NCBI GenBank assembly: GCA_017506865.1
Contig: JAFCMP010000235.1
Coordinates: 682,001-746,000, forward strand
Source of the DNA: Tribonema minus
Lineage: Eukaryota; Sar; Xanthophyceae; Tribonematales; Tribonemataceae
Length of the DNA: 64,000 bases
Reading direction: 5' to 3'
The position numbers and the translations under genes are program-made. The notes under the pieces were generated by a model. That model ran no database searches and was not told where the DNA came from. It saw only the letters and a program-made list of their open reading frames with translations. Position 1 is the stretch's first letter. Each line of letters begins with the position of its first letter. Positions 21,745-34,500 of this stretch are shown here, in pieces.

Positions 21745-21960
21745 GCTGCTGCTCCCTTTGGCTGCTGCTGCCAGGTCTGTTGCGCCGAGGTAACGGTGGA
21801 CTTATTGTGTGGTGCTGGCTGCTGCTGCCAGGTCTGTTGCGCCGAGGTAACGGTGGACTTGTTGTGTGGTGCCGTGCCTGCTGCTGCTGCTGCTGCTGTC
21901 TGCTGCTGCTGCTGCTGCTGCTGTCTGCTGCTGCTGCTGCTGCTGCTGATGATGTGCTGG
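21100..21960. repeat. CTG/CAG-rich low-complexity region
   Basis: Interrupted CTG/TTCTGC triplets run for nearly 900 bp. The purest array (about 20 units) is at 21684-21743. Frames on both strands are open because the triplets encode only Leu/Ala/Cys on one strand and Gln/Ser/Ala on the other, so openness is not evidence of a gene. 21760-21873 holds a 57-bp unit duplicated in tandem (CCAGGTCTGTTGCGCCGAGG in both). Confidence 0.9.
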
Positions 21961-22399
21961 CGAAGCTGACTGCAGCGGGCGAGTGGCGGTATGCAGAGTA
22001 TAGCTGGCGATCCCTTTGTAAGCCTCGTCTCTGGCTCTGGCGGCTATGCTCGTGAGACTGCTGCTGCGCCTTTAAGGTCTGTGATGCTGTTCTGGGGTGA
22101 GACTCTGGCGGCACGGCAAGTGCTCCGGAAATGGCGCCAAATAATTTTTAAACCTCCTGCGTTCAAATGTATTCGATGTCAGTCGCTGCGGCTCGATGTG
22201 TTTCTGTAGAGGTCTGTTGCGAAGTGTCACACATTCATGCGTACAACGCCGCGGCTGGCCCATAACCTTCTGAACAAATTTGGTGGCCAAACATTAGCAC
22301 TTGCCCCCTCTGGAAACCAAGTCTGCAGTAGAAGTTGTTGTGAGACCCTGGTGTGCGTAAGAAAAACGTCCATAAAAAGTTGTGATGCTACGTGTATAG

Positions 22400-22570
22400 G
22401 CATATAGGCTGTTATAGTGTATTAGTGTACAAAGGGCCCTGCTGTGTCATTATAGTGTATATGAGTGTATATAGCACTATACTCCTGGGTCACTATAGGG
22501 TGAATATAGGGCCTGAGTAAATATAGGCCCTTGCTAAATATAGGGCCTATAGGGCCTATAGGCCCTAAAA
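22400..22570. repeat. A+T-rich palindromic repeats (TATAGGGCC)
   Basis: 22541-22567 is an almost perfect palindrome made of TAGGGCCTATA units, preceded by scattered ATATAGGGCC and GTGTATATAG motifs. It is one of the most A+T-rich segments of the window. No gene is seen. Confidence 0.8.
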
Positions 22571-23141
22571 TGATTCTTAAAATCAATGGCCTCCCTCGTG
22601 TTGAAGGCATTCAACGTTTGTGAGAGAATGCGCTGAAACTAAGCTGAACAGCTTGCTGTTTCCAGCATACAACTTAAGCCACCAGGTGCCACTGACGCCA
22701 TCATATGATGCACAAACCTCAAGGTCGCAGACAGACTTGTGAACATGATTGCACTTGGTGCATTTCTGAAAGCAGGCACAAGCCCACAGTGGCCTGTACA
22801 TGGGGACTTCAGATGCACGCAATGACAGAAGCCATGGGAGCAACTCAGGGAGAAAGAGTCAACATAAGTAGGAAGAGAGTGCATTGGTGGAGCCTCAGAG
22901 AGCAAGGTCAAAATTCACGTCACATGCCAAAAACCCGGCAACAGCTTTTGACGAGCACCTCATGTGTACGTGGAAGCCAGGCAAGGGAGGTAGTCATTTG
23001 CCTCATTCGGGCCAACTCATACCTCCTCTTCAAGCAGAGTATAGTCTATAGCACAGGATATCGGCATAGTGGGGACTTCTCAGTATTGCTGTAGTCCAGC
23101 GAACGCAGGTGAAGGGAATAGGGGCGGCAGCCACAACTTGA
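22571..23141. other. Spacer; no gene recognised
   Basis: No coding exon recognised. It contains the 3' flank of the gene ending at 23142. Confidence 0.4.
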
Positions 23142-26100
23142 TCATGCGTCTTTCGCAAACCGCGCACGCAGGCCCTTGCGGAAGGCTGTGTTGCCCACCC
23201 CGCCGATGCCAAAGGCAGGGCCAATGCGCCCAATGCGTGCCGCCACACTGGATGTGTATTTGGAGCACATGAACGTCCAGCGATCCCTGGCAGTGCTCCT
23301 GTGAAAACATCAGCATGAATGGCAGAGCCGTCACAAGTTAGGACCAAACACCGAAAGCACTTTGATTATGTCTAGAAGCAAGGCTGGCAGGGCGAGTCCT
23401 TCCGTTTCTGTGCTGATGATGATGCTGACGCCATTCTAGGGCACTGACTCCAAACAGTAGCTGACATGCATATGCTTCACATGTGCATACCACCAACGCT
23501 CACGCTTGATGCATTTACCATATCCAGCATGCTGATCTCAAGTAAGGCTGGACGGATAAGCATAGGTAGGTGGTGGATACTGTTCAGCCGCAACATCGGC
23601 ACCAAATGTTGTGCAAAGCATCACCTTACCCTGATGCTTGGCATTCCGCAACTGCAGTGGCGTCAGGCCGTGTAAACCGTTTACCTCAGATTGCAAATAC
23701 CTCAGCATCTAATTGAGCAAATCGTACACTGAATCAATGGAACGGAGAAGGTGCACTTGACCAACAGGCTCGCCAGACGGATCTGCACCTGATGAGATCA
23801 CCCTGAGTGCACATATCATAAACTTGTGGGCCTCACGGCAACTTTTGAGGTACGTCTTTGCTGGGAAGAATTTCCGCCTAGCCTTACCGACCGCTCTTCG
23901 GTGCCATGTGCTGCTAGCAAATACCTCCCTCTGACTGTCAAACAACGGTCAGTCTTGTGAATAGACTACTCACTGAGAAATGCAGTGTTCAAATGCAAAA
24001 ACGTGAATTGTAGACTACTGCTTTTGACAGAACAACACATGTTGACTGAACCGAGACACATATGCTGTCGGTCAACCTCTCTCTGCAAATACATTGCACA
24101 CAGGTGCTTTAAACACCATTATGTAAACACCATTATGTGACAATGAGCGGTCCCAAGCGTCTCTTGATGAATGTGACTGCTCCGAGCAACCAATTTAATA
24201 TTTCAATGGGCACCCCATGGCGTGTCTTTGAATGTGAAATCAGGTGTTCATGGTGGTATCGGCAAGCGTCAAAATGGTTGTGATAGCCAGGCATGTACTG
24301 CTTTGGCCAATAGCGTGCTGCATGTTGCCATTGTGGTACGCTAGCCAGCCGCTACACGTAGCTCACTCGCATGCAAAAGTATTGTGTGGTACGTCAGAGC
24401 CACCGCGGCAACTATCTGTTGTCATGCCTGAAAGCAGCGCTCTTTGCCACTAGCTGCTCCACTGTAGACCAAGTCCAAAAACGAGCTTGCTCCATGAAGA
24501 TCACTATACTCGCGCACATAGACATGCCGATGAAGATGATCATTCAACAGCATGAAGATATGCCAAACTATGAGGGAACGCGATTGAACCAGAAGCTAGC
24601 ATGGCAGTACCGCCTGCATTAACGTGAAATGCCTGAACCTCATAGAGCCAGATTTCCTCATGGCACTCACTTTGGATTGTTGTACAGATCCAGTCCAATC
24701 AGGTGCAGCGGCGTGGACAAGAATTGCACAGCTGCTGGGCACGCCATCTGCGCCGTAAAGTCCGCCCTCGCCTTGCTCATGCCCTGGGCCTGCAACCAGC
24801 AAGAACACCAGGGTACCAGGTGTCAGATTGAATGAAACCGCCTCTGACCAAAGGAATGGCACTGCTTGACTACTGTCAATGCCATTGTTTTTTGCAAAAG
24901 CTGCATCGCATTGCTCTGACTGTATCGAATACCACATTGGCGGGCGCTATCTCACATGACAGATGCTAATCGCATATGCGAATCATCGCGTGTGAGTGCA
25001 TTATGACACCAACAAGACAACCTAGCTGAGAAAGTGGTACCTCCCATGGCTTATGGGAGTGTCAATACACCAGTTTTTGAGAACTCAAGTTCAAAGCTGC
25101 AAATAGAGGTGCCTGACTAATTTGACCTTCAGCATTGTTGGCAGTGGATCAACCTGAGAGAGTGCGCGCTTGCAAGAGCCGAGGGTACAGGTTACAGTGA
25201 GATTGGTACTCTTGACTGTTGATGATTGGTGACTGAACGTGCCGTGCGACATTGTAAGAGTATAGCAGTATACCTTCTGAGGCAAAGCGCCACAGGTATC
25301 ATTGCCCTTCCCAACAAGAGCGCCTGATGTCATTTATGAAAGCAGCTGCAGCTGCATTCACCAGTGAATTGTAGAACGTCAGCAAGTGATGCTATGTCCT
25401 CAGTGATCGAAATTGTGCTGCGGAACAGTGTAACCTACAGCATGCCTCTCACTCACCTGCAGCCACTCGCTCACTGGTCCAGGCAGGTTGAAGCTGGCGC
25501 CAACTGTTCCAGCATCCCTGATTGTGAAGAGAGCATATGTCGACAGTGGCAATGCCATAGGCGCCGAGGAACCGAACATCCGTGTGAAGGCCTGCACCAG
25601 CGAACAGCACTCGTTTAGTTGTTTAAAGCAAAATCACAAACAAGACATCACATAAACAAATGCAGGTGGTCAGGCGGACATGTGGCGATAGCACATCGGT
25701 GAAAATTCCGCCACCTATGATGGACTTTGACGTGCTGCAGCATTGTCTGCAATCAAAATCACAGTGCATGGCTGGCACAATATCGCAAACAGATTACTCA
25801 CCCTGTCCTTGGCGATGCACGATGTCATGTTGACTGCAGAGGTGCTCAGAAACCGAGGCCATGCGCTGTCCACCTGCAACAGATTGTGGGCGCAAACATG
25901 GGACAGATTAATGTATGCCTTGACATGGTGTTTGAGCGGCACAGCACCGAGTGCAATCAGATGGCCGCCACAAGCTTGATGGCATACCTTTCGGTGCTCG
26001 CATGTAGTGTTCACCGCATTGGCGGTGGTATATGTCGCCGAGTAAACTCCAAATATCATCAAGAACTCCGGGCGGCGCAGAAAGACATGTGGGCGCATTA

Positions 26101-26472
26101 CCAGCTCCTTGATGCCTGCTCGTATGGAATCTCCCATCTGTGGCAGCAGCAAAGCGACATGGAGATGGTGTGAGGTGTCTGGCCCAACAACATACGAACG
26201 ACCACGCACCACTCACAAAAATGCCCCGCCGCGCCATCTAGCGTCAGCCAAACACGAACCTGCATGACTCCACTGGCGTTCTGGATGATGCTTCGGTCGA
26301 CGATGGTGATGAACGGGCTGACCATGAAGCTGGCGCCGAAGGCCGATAGCACATCAAGACCCAGGTGGGTTGCATACGCCGCGTTGTTGCGCAGCGCTGG
26401 CGCGGAGGCCTTGACCTCCGGCAGAGCCGGCAGGCGCTCTTCTGCGGTCTGCAGGCTCTGCATGCTCGCCAT
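23142..26472 (-). CDS. Conserved eukaryotic protein of unknown function (C365.16-like)
   Basis: Six exons join in frame: 26472-26260, 26137-25988, 25873-25802, 25591-25457, 24789-24671 and 23298-23142, giving 281 residues. The product matches, as I remember it, an uncharacterised family found in fungi and algae (S. pombe SPAC365.16-like). Landmarks in order are FGASFMVSPFITIVDRSI, RPHVFLRRPEF followed by IFGVYSATYT, CIAKDRAFTRMFG, YALFTIRDAGTV, STPLHLIGLDLYN, and a C-terminal ARIGRIGPAFGIGGVGN. Several stretches are hydrophobic enough for membrane segments, and the ends resemble mitochondrial-carrier motifs only superficially. The start is the first ATG of MASMQSLQ; an in-frame upstream ATG gives a low-complexity extension (HTHTHT) that is more likely 5' UTR. 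All splice sites are GT-AG and the gene looks intact. Function unknown. Confidence 0.82.
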
Positions 26473-28506
26473 GACCGCTGCACGGGTCGATGCAGCCGCT
26501 GTGTGAGTGTGAGTGTGTTGTGCTCGGAACCGGTATTCAGCCAGGATGGATGGTGTCGACCCGGTAGTGTCTGTTCCGTACACTGTTGAATTTGTGGTAC
26601 GAACGTCGCTGCTAAGAAAACACGTGTTTACACATGGTCCACGTTTTTCCATGCATTTCAATACGTTGGACGTTCAGTCGAGTTCAATGACGACGTCGGC
26701 ATTGACAAACCCAATTTGTTGACACCAACATTTCAAAACGAGTGCTTCCTGCAGAACCTCAGGCTTGGGCTAGGGGCAAGATGAGAGTTTTCCCCGACCT
26801 GAACACTACATTCACGTGCCCTTTTTCTGAAGTGCTGTCGAAACCATTGGAACCTGTGATGATTTCATGATGAGCATCCTGAACTGCCAAACAATTGCCT
26901 GAAGCCTTTGCTTCAAATTGTGTACATAAATGTTACAGAGCGCACACCTGCTGCAGAAGTGTGCATCAGTTCTGCTGAACACACAAAAAGCATGAGCACT
27001 GCACGAATACGAGATCATGAGTGCTGAACAACATACAATGGGCAAATTCTAACCCGCCTTGAGGCCTAATTGTTCTAGTGGTAGATGCTCCATTGGCAAG
27101 CGAAATTTTAATAATTGCACATGCTCCAAATTTCTCTGAAGAATGGCACATCAGCGGTTTCCTTGAGCACAAACGCAAGTGCCAAAGTAGACCTCCAATC
27201 GGCTGTGGGTGTTTCTGTGGTTTGGCAACATGCCGGATGCAATTACCCAAAGGACTTGACCATTACACAAGAGATTCTGCACAGTGTGGGTTCTGGGCAC
27301 TGCAGCAATGGCCCAGCAACTACGTGCAACCCCCCGTCAATAGTGAAACGTCAATGTACATACTTCGAAGTAGAAGTATGAAAAGGTACCTGAGAAATGC
27401 TTTCCAAACCTACACGACAAAGCTTGTTCAGCGTTTTGTGTCTGACCAAAGAGCAGCCCCAGCTGCAAAGCTTCGTGTCGCTAATGCGCTTCAACACCAC
27501 AAGCATGTGCGGCAAGCAGCACGTCAAGCAAAGCACAGAAACCAGGTTTGGTGTTTGGAGGCAGCAACTGAGTGCGTGCTGGTCGGAATTTGTATGGCAC
27601 AGCTGCACAATGGCCGAAATGTCCAGCAGAAACTGCACATATCTAACTTATGCAGCGCAAATTCAGCGACCAGCTTCAGCCGCACTCTGCCCCTCAGCCT
27701 TCAGTTCAGCGCTCACTGGCCCTGTTCAAGTAGGAAGCAGTGTACAGCAGTGTAGATGTCAGTATACATGCGGTCCGCTGCATTGTGATGGCAGCGTTGT
27801 AAGGCGGCGAGCAGCTTCACTTCGTTCTCAACACTTGTCACACTCAGAACTCGCTTGCACCAACCATATGCAGAAGAGGTACCACACGACCACGTAACAT
27901 GGCACCACCTTGTGTTTTTTTTACTATGCATTCGTGCAGATTGCCCCCCCCCCCCCCCCCCCCATTGTCCAGCAAACAACATGACAAAGGAAGCCAACAG
28001 TTGTGTGCAGTTGAGTAATGTATGTTCACAAGCTTGAATGACGAAGGAAGAACAAACATAGACCGACGAACTGCTTGTTGTGCTGCGTGCTGTTGGTATC
28101 TGAGATGCGCGTGTCTGAGACATTTTACACCTGCCAGAAGCGGGAAACCAGTTGTAGAGTTGCGGAGCTGGCAAAAACTACTGATGAGTGAAGCAGGTCA
28201 CTTGTTACGCGGCATGCTTGCGAGATGCCAAGCCATTTGCTTGGGTGAACTGACTGCACTGTATCTTGAACGTGGCATCCAATTATGTCCTGTGGTGCAG
28301 CAGCAGACCAGCTGCAAGCCAGCAAAGCTGAGTGCTTTTCAGTGGCACAATACAACGTGCACCTGCACCAGTGGCTTAGCACCAGGCTGAACTTGGACTC
28401 AGAGCACGCAACACAGTGCCACAAGCATATCGCACTGGTGCCCAATTGACAGATGTTTGACTTGTTTTGCCATATGCATGCCATGTTGGCGGTTGTAATG
28501 CCATAC
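26473..28506. other. Intergenic; poly-C tract; no gene recognised
   Basis: Contains 20 C at 27944-27963 and one TACTTCGAAGTA palindrome at 27361. A final short exon of GlnRS and its 3' UTR probably lie at 28.1-28.5 kb; TGTAA, the algal polyadenylation signal, occurs on the minus strand at 28133-28129. No other exon is recognised. Confidence 0.45.
27361..27372. repeat. 12-bp palindrome TACTTCGAAGTA, copy 1
   Basis: Exact palindrome, also at 36801-36812 and 42553-42564. Related forms lie near 55895 and 13086. Confidence 0.9.
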
Positions 28507-31500
28507 CTGGTAGACTTTCTTGTGTTTCTCCCACTCCTTCTTGAGCTTCTTGAACGCGCTCTTGCTGATTGGCTCGCCATCAGCGGCGTGTGTGGGTACA
28601 CCATCCGCATCATACGCAGAGTACTTGTCAGCGTCCGGCCCATTGCGGAACATGTCTTGCGGTGGAATCTTCTTCATGGCTTCCTTTGCTGCCAACTGGG
28701 CCATCTGCTCTTCCTTGCGACTGCATAGAGATCAAGTGGCCCAGGACACAAGCATCGGTTCGGTCATTGCATGGAACGCCGCAAGGAAATGGCGTGACAC
28801 ACGGTCAGAGCTGAGTGGATAAAAGACAGGACAAGAGATCGTGATTGTGCTGCCTGGTCCTCTACTGGCTGGTATGCCCTCTAAGCACTTCAAAATGTAT
28901 CCAGGATTTTCATCGTGCTGCGCAAGTAGTAAAGGAGGGGGAGCGCGCGATAGTGTGAGGCGCCCAACCAAGCGAGGGCAACACTGAACAGGTTCACCGC
29001 ATACCCGGTCTCTGTAGGTGGTTGCTTTGAATACCCATGCTGCAGATGTGCCCTGCAATCAGTCGCCCACATCACGACCCGATGGAATGCGCAGTTGCAA
29101 CAGGATTCACACCTTAAAGTGGTAGCTGTACTGCACCTGGAGACTTTTATAGGTTGTACATAAGCCACTTACAGTCTACTTGGTATGGCTCTCGCAGCAA
29201 TATCAACATTGAGCTGTTCAGAATCTACAGCCATAAGCACATCTGGCGAACATGACTTGTACAACTCCTGGGCTTTGAAACCATGCTGTGAAAAATACAG
29301 TCACACAGCCCCTGCTGCGTAAACATACCAAGAGCATTGCATATCCTGACGCGCAACTCAGCACTACAGGGCAAGAATGCGATTAACCTCAGGATGGTGC
29401 AAACCACTGAGCACTTCTGCAAGCACATGCTTTGTGGAGCGCATAGCCTTGTATGACATCTGAACTGCAATTCCACTGTAACATTCATTGGCAGGCAAAG
29501 GGCAAACAGGTACAGCGGCATTGTACAAAGCAGTGGCGCCGCCTCCGAACAGCCTCGCATGATGCTGGTGAGCCGATTATCTCTCAGAGCAGCATGCAGG
29601 ACACTGTCTCTTCACTGACCTCCTGGTGGCGGGAGCGGCTGCGCCAGATGCAGCGGCAGCCTCAGCCTTGCCCGCGCCGTCCCTGAGTGTGACAGTGCGG
29701 TTGAAGACCATCTTGCCGCCCACTGCCTCACTGCCAGAGTCTCTGTCCACGACAAAGAAGCCCAGGCGCTCAAACTGGAAAGGGCTGCCGGCGGCGCATC
29801 CCAGCACGCTCGAGTCCACCACTGCATTGGGCATCACCACCTGCAAGCAATGAGGACATGTCAGAAAGGTCGAAATGAGTCACCTTGATTGTTGCTTGTA
29901 TTTGACCTTACAGTGCAGTGAGGGCTGCGTCAGTGTGCGGTGGTGGATTTCGTAACTTGAACACAATAGTGTAACAGGCATCACTCTTGATGGGCAAGGT
30001 AATAGCTTGTGCAACTCCATCTCAACTGATTTGATGTAGACACCTTTGAAGCATGCCATTGAATCTACGAGTGCAAGCATCGACGTCAGAGCAAATGCAT
30101 GCATCTGAGCGTGCTCATGTGCACCGACTACCTTGCTAGTGTTATCATTGCCGTACTAATCATTAATGGCAGGCATGTATCCCCTGATTCCCTTATTCAT
30201 GACGCGTACTTCTGAGATGCGCTCTTACCAGCTGGAATTCAGCTCAATAACCAGGAACAAGGCAAAAGAAGGCAGGCAGGCTAGGCGCATTTCCTTTCAG
30301 CACCATCAGGCTACAATGTCCTTTACTTGCAGTGCACATAAACCACTACATTGTCAAGGAAAAAGTCTCATCTTTATTTATTTAAAAGAAAAAGCTGCAT
30401 CACCTCTGATTCCAGGTTCAGCTGCTGCTCCCAGTTGGCATCTGGTTCCGGTACAGTGAAGAGATGGTTGTACAGCCGGATCTCAGCCTTCACAGCACTG
30501 TCAAAAGGCACCCATGACAGGGTGCCCTTTGGCCGTTTCGCATCCTGTACTCAAAGCCACAAGGCAAGGGACACAACAGCAGAAGAGGCATGCATTTGAG
30601 TGCCGCATACTGTGGCACGGTGATGGTTCAACAGAGATCAAGGCAGGTGAGGTGAGCAGTACAGCATGTAGGTGGAAGCATTTCATGACATTGACCATAC
30701 TTTTGCCTGACATGCTGCTAGTCGTGATGCCTTGATTGTGCAATAAACACGACAGAAGAGCTGAGTGCCTGCACTGACTCAAAGCTAACAAGCAACCTGC
30801 ACGCCACAACATAATCTTTAGTGTTCCAAGTCTCCATACCACATGCCACAATCACCTCTGTTCACACTTACCTCAGCAATGTCAACAAGCGAGCAGATGA
30901 GCTCCTTGACAGTCCCTGTTCCGTCTTCGCCCGTCTTGACCACTTTGTCACACCGCAGCAGCCGTAGGCCTGCGTACTTCAGGCCGACCTGCGCCAAATG
31001 GTCAGAATGCGTGCACGCAGGTGTGTGGGACATCTTGGCAATGATATGGGCAGCAATCTTGCGTGCATGTACCTTGACGCACACAACCATCAATTTATGC
31101 AAACATGTGCACATTCAAAGAAAGCCCTTGTGATGGAGCTCCACACAAGAAGTTGCACAGCATATGCTTGCGCTCTGCACTGTTGATGCGTCTGAATTGA
31201 CAACATATGAGAGTAATCGCGGTTGTGCATATTGATCAGGCATACTTCATGCATGGTAGCTATTGCTGCATGTGTCTTGCCCATATAACATCGCAACCGC
31301 ACAGTGCATCTCACTGAACCGACGTAATACTCACCAATTTGCCTGGTGCTAGCCCGAAGTAGTCCTTCGAGTCCTGCTCCCGGAAGTCCGTAGAGTCAAT
31401 GTAGATGGACGAGCCCAGCAGAATCTCACGAGATCCCTGCATAGATACACCGAGGGCAAACAAGCCACTATGTCAGATTTGCAGGGCTTGAAACACACGG

Positions 31501-34500
31501 TAATTCTGGTTGTGAAGGTTGCCGCATGCCACAAGTAGTTTTGTGTAAGTGTGGGCCATCTGGTCCATTTGAATGCCTGCCACTGGCGCGGCATGTGACC
31601 TGGTCAAGTGCCTGTGCAAATGGGTGCCAGGTTTAAACACATCTACCACTATAAGCGCTCGCAAAATGAGTGCACACATGCAAGCATCACAGACAGCGCG
31701 GTACACACCAGCTGCTCCGTGTCGCATGACATGGGCCAATTTGGACTGTACAGCATCATGCGCCACATGCGCACCATGCAGGGCAACACCCAATTGTCAT
31801 TGCAATGCCATTCGCACACACATACCTTCTCGGGAGCCATTGGAAGCAGCGGCGCGCTGAGCTTGAGCACCTCTGGCAGATTGGTTATGGTCACCAGTAT
31901 GGGCTCCAGGCACGCCATGGCGCGCGGCGCAGTGTCATTCATGAGCGTCCTTGCCCAGTATGTGAGCCGCTCCACTTCAATGATGGTCTCATTGCGCGAC
32001 ACGCCTATGTCTGTGCAGAAGGCGTTGAGTGCCTCTGCTGTGTAGCCACGTCGCCGCAGGCTCTTGATGGTGGGCATGCGCGGGTCATCCCACCCACGTA
32101 CCAGGCCCTGCAGTGATTGATGCAGTGGCAGCATAAGGTTCAGGCACAATGGCAACGCGGGTGCACAGCAGACAGCCTGACTCAATCAGCTCAAAGCACT
32201 AGCAAGCCCCAGGAGGCAGGAGAAGCAGTATGATTCATACTCTCACTTGCAATCATTGCATCATGAGCTGACTGCGGTTGCCGAATGCATGCAGTCATGA
32301 CAATGCATATAATACTTCTTGAAGTATATGCTGATGAGCACATGCCTTCATGCCATGAACGTGGTTCTGGTACAGTGTCAATGCCATGACATGATGCGTA
32401 TCTTTGATTTAGCACGTTGCTAGCATGATGCCCCATGCCAGTGGCAGTATTCAATGTCTCACCTGCTTGACAAGCTTGAGCAGGCGTCGCTTGGACAGAA
32501 CTGTGTAGGTGATGTTGAGCCGTGCAAACTCGTACACCTACGAGCAGCACCAAGAGGGCAAAGCGAACAAGGGTCAATGCCGACAATAGCAAATCTGTGA
32601 ACACACAGAGCATGAGCACAATATGTCTGTTATGACAGTGACACTTGATGCATGCATGCCACATGACTGGCTCAGCTATATAAAGAGAGTGCTTGATTGC
32701 TTAATGTATGATGTCCACGCCTGTCAAGGTCAACCGTAGCTGCGCTGTTGCTCAAGGTTCAGCGCACTGATGTATATCTATGTAAGCTTGACTGACAGCA
32801 TAGAAGAAACGGATCAAGATGAACATTACAAGGTCATTCCCTGCAGAAGATAGCAATGTGCATGCCATCCCACAAGCACAATTTGCCCAGCATATCAGTG
32901 AATGCAATTAGCCCCATTGAACATGCAGAAAGCTTCCAGACTTCTTGAAGGCTTCAAATTACCTTGGGCCTGTAGATGTTCAGCGCCTCCAGCAGCCAGT
33001 AGTAGCTCTCCCTTCGCGACTCAAACTCCAGCGTGCAGATGGAGTAGTCAATGTGCTCAATGGAGTCCACTATGCAGTGCGTGTAGTCGTAGGTGGGGTA
33101 GATGCACCAGTTGTCGCCTGCATGAGGGTGCGGCGTGTATCGTATGCGATAGGCAATCTGGTCCCACATGTTGGGATTGGAGCTGGTCATGTCCATCTTG
33201 AGGCGTAGCGTGGCTGCATTCTCCTCCAGCTTGCCCTTGCGCATGTCTCCAAACAGCCTGCATGCAGCGCACAGAATCACCAATAGAACCTGGTCAGTTT
33301 GTAAACAATTATCTGCATGATGCAACATGCGAGTGTCATCACATTGACCAGTGTCAAGGCACGCAATAAAAAAAAAAAAAAAAATGCCACCAGCGTAGTA
33401 GCAGGTCATACCAAGCCCACTGTCATTGACATGACGTTCTCAGTGCATTTGCGCAAGGCGACGTTAGCTGAACCGACAATGACCCACATTAACGGAACAC
33501 GTCAAGTGATCTGAGCCATCCATCCAGCAGCTTACCGTAAGTTCTCCTCCCGTGGCCTTTCCCTCCAGGGACTGCACAGCGCACAAAACAAAACCATCGG
33601 TGAGGCATTGCAGCTCACTAATGTCACACAGCTCAGCTCGTGAAGGCAATTAAGGCTCAAAGTCGTACAGGTGTGTGCAAAGCCAGACTCTGCATTATCA
33701 CTCCAACGTTGACCACGATGGTCAGCAAAATGTGTGCTGGACATCCAGTCAACTAGTCCATACGAGTCAAGCTGGGTAAGTGGGCACGCACGGTGCCAGT
33801 TTTAGACAGCGCTGGTGTGCCTACTGCAACATTGTCCATAACGCTCAGGCAGCCATGCAACTTCATCAAACCAACACGCGACCTCTACCCTTATGCCGAT
33901 GATTTGTTGACATGTGAAACAGTTTACTTGAAGCTCCATCAAAGATCCATGCATTTTTCCACAGCGCGGTAGCCGCTATGTGACGCAACAATGTGTACGG
34001 TGGTGCAATGCAAGCGACCAAAGGTAACTTAGGCATAGCTCATTAAATTAATCAAACGTCCACTCCACTTGGAGGCCCGCCAACAAAGCTAATGCACACC
34101 AATATACTGTGCAGTCCTACACATGAAGCTCAACAAGCAGCTTGGCGCGAAAGGCAGAACTGCACATGTCGTTGTTTGCGCGTTTGTATAAAAAGTATAT
34201 GGGCACCTGTTGGGGTCGCCAGGAGTGTTAGGGTCCGCGATCTTAGCCTTTGCAATGTCCCGGCACCGGCTGATGTCATCTTTGGTCTGCACCAACAACA
34301 AACAGGAGGGCAGCGGGTCAGCACATTGGTGATGACAATCAAGAATGATCAGACCACTTCTTCTTGCGCCAGTCAAGTTTGTCTGACGACTTCCTGGGCA
34401 CACTTCAACAAAATTTGCTTTCTTCTAAGCATAATGGCACCCCTGCATGAAGTGCGACATATTGCTGTTGCTGGTCTGAATGCGACAGGGCAATCGCAGA

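Noticed and set aside
21297-22055. 252-codon plus-strand ORF rich in Leu/Ala
   Set aside because: Its openness follows from CTG triplets, which contain no stop in any frame; no splice context or non-repetitive conserved part.
25091-25333. Open minus frame between exons of the conserved-unknown gene
   Set aside because: The exons at 25457 and 24789 join in phase and at the family's expected length without it.
27061-27100. tRNA-like A-box (GTTCTAGTGGTAGATGC)
   Set aside because: No matching acceptor stem, anticodon arm or T-loop could be laid out downstream.
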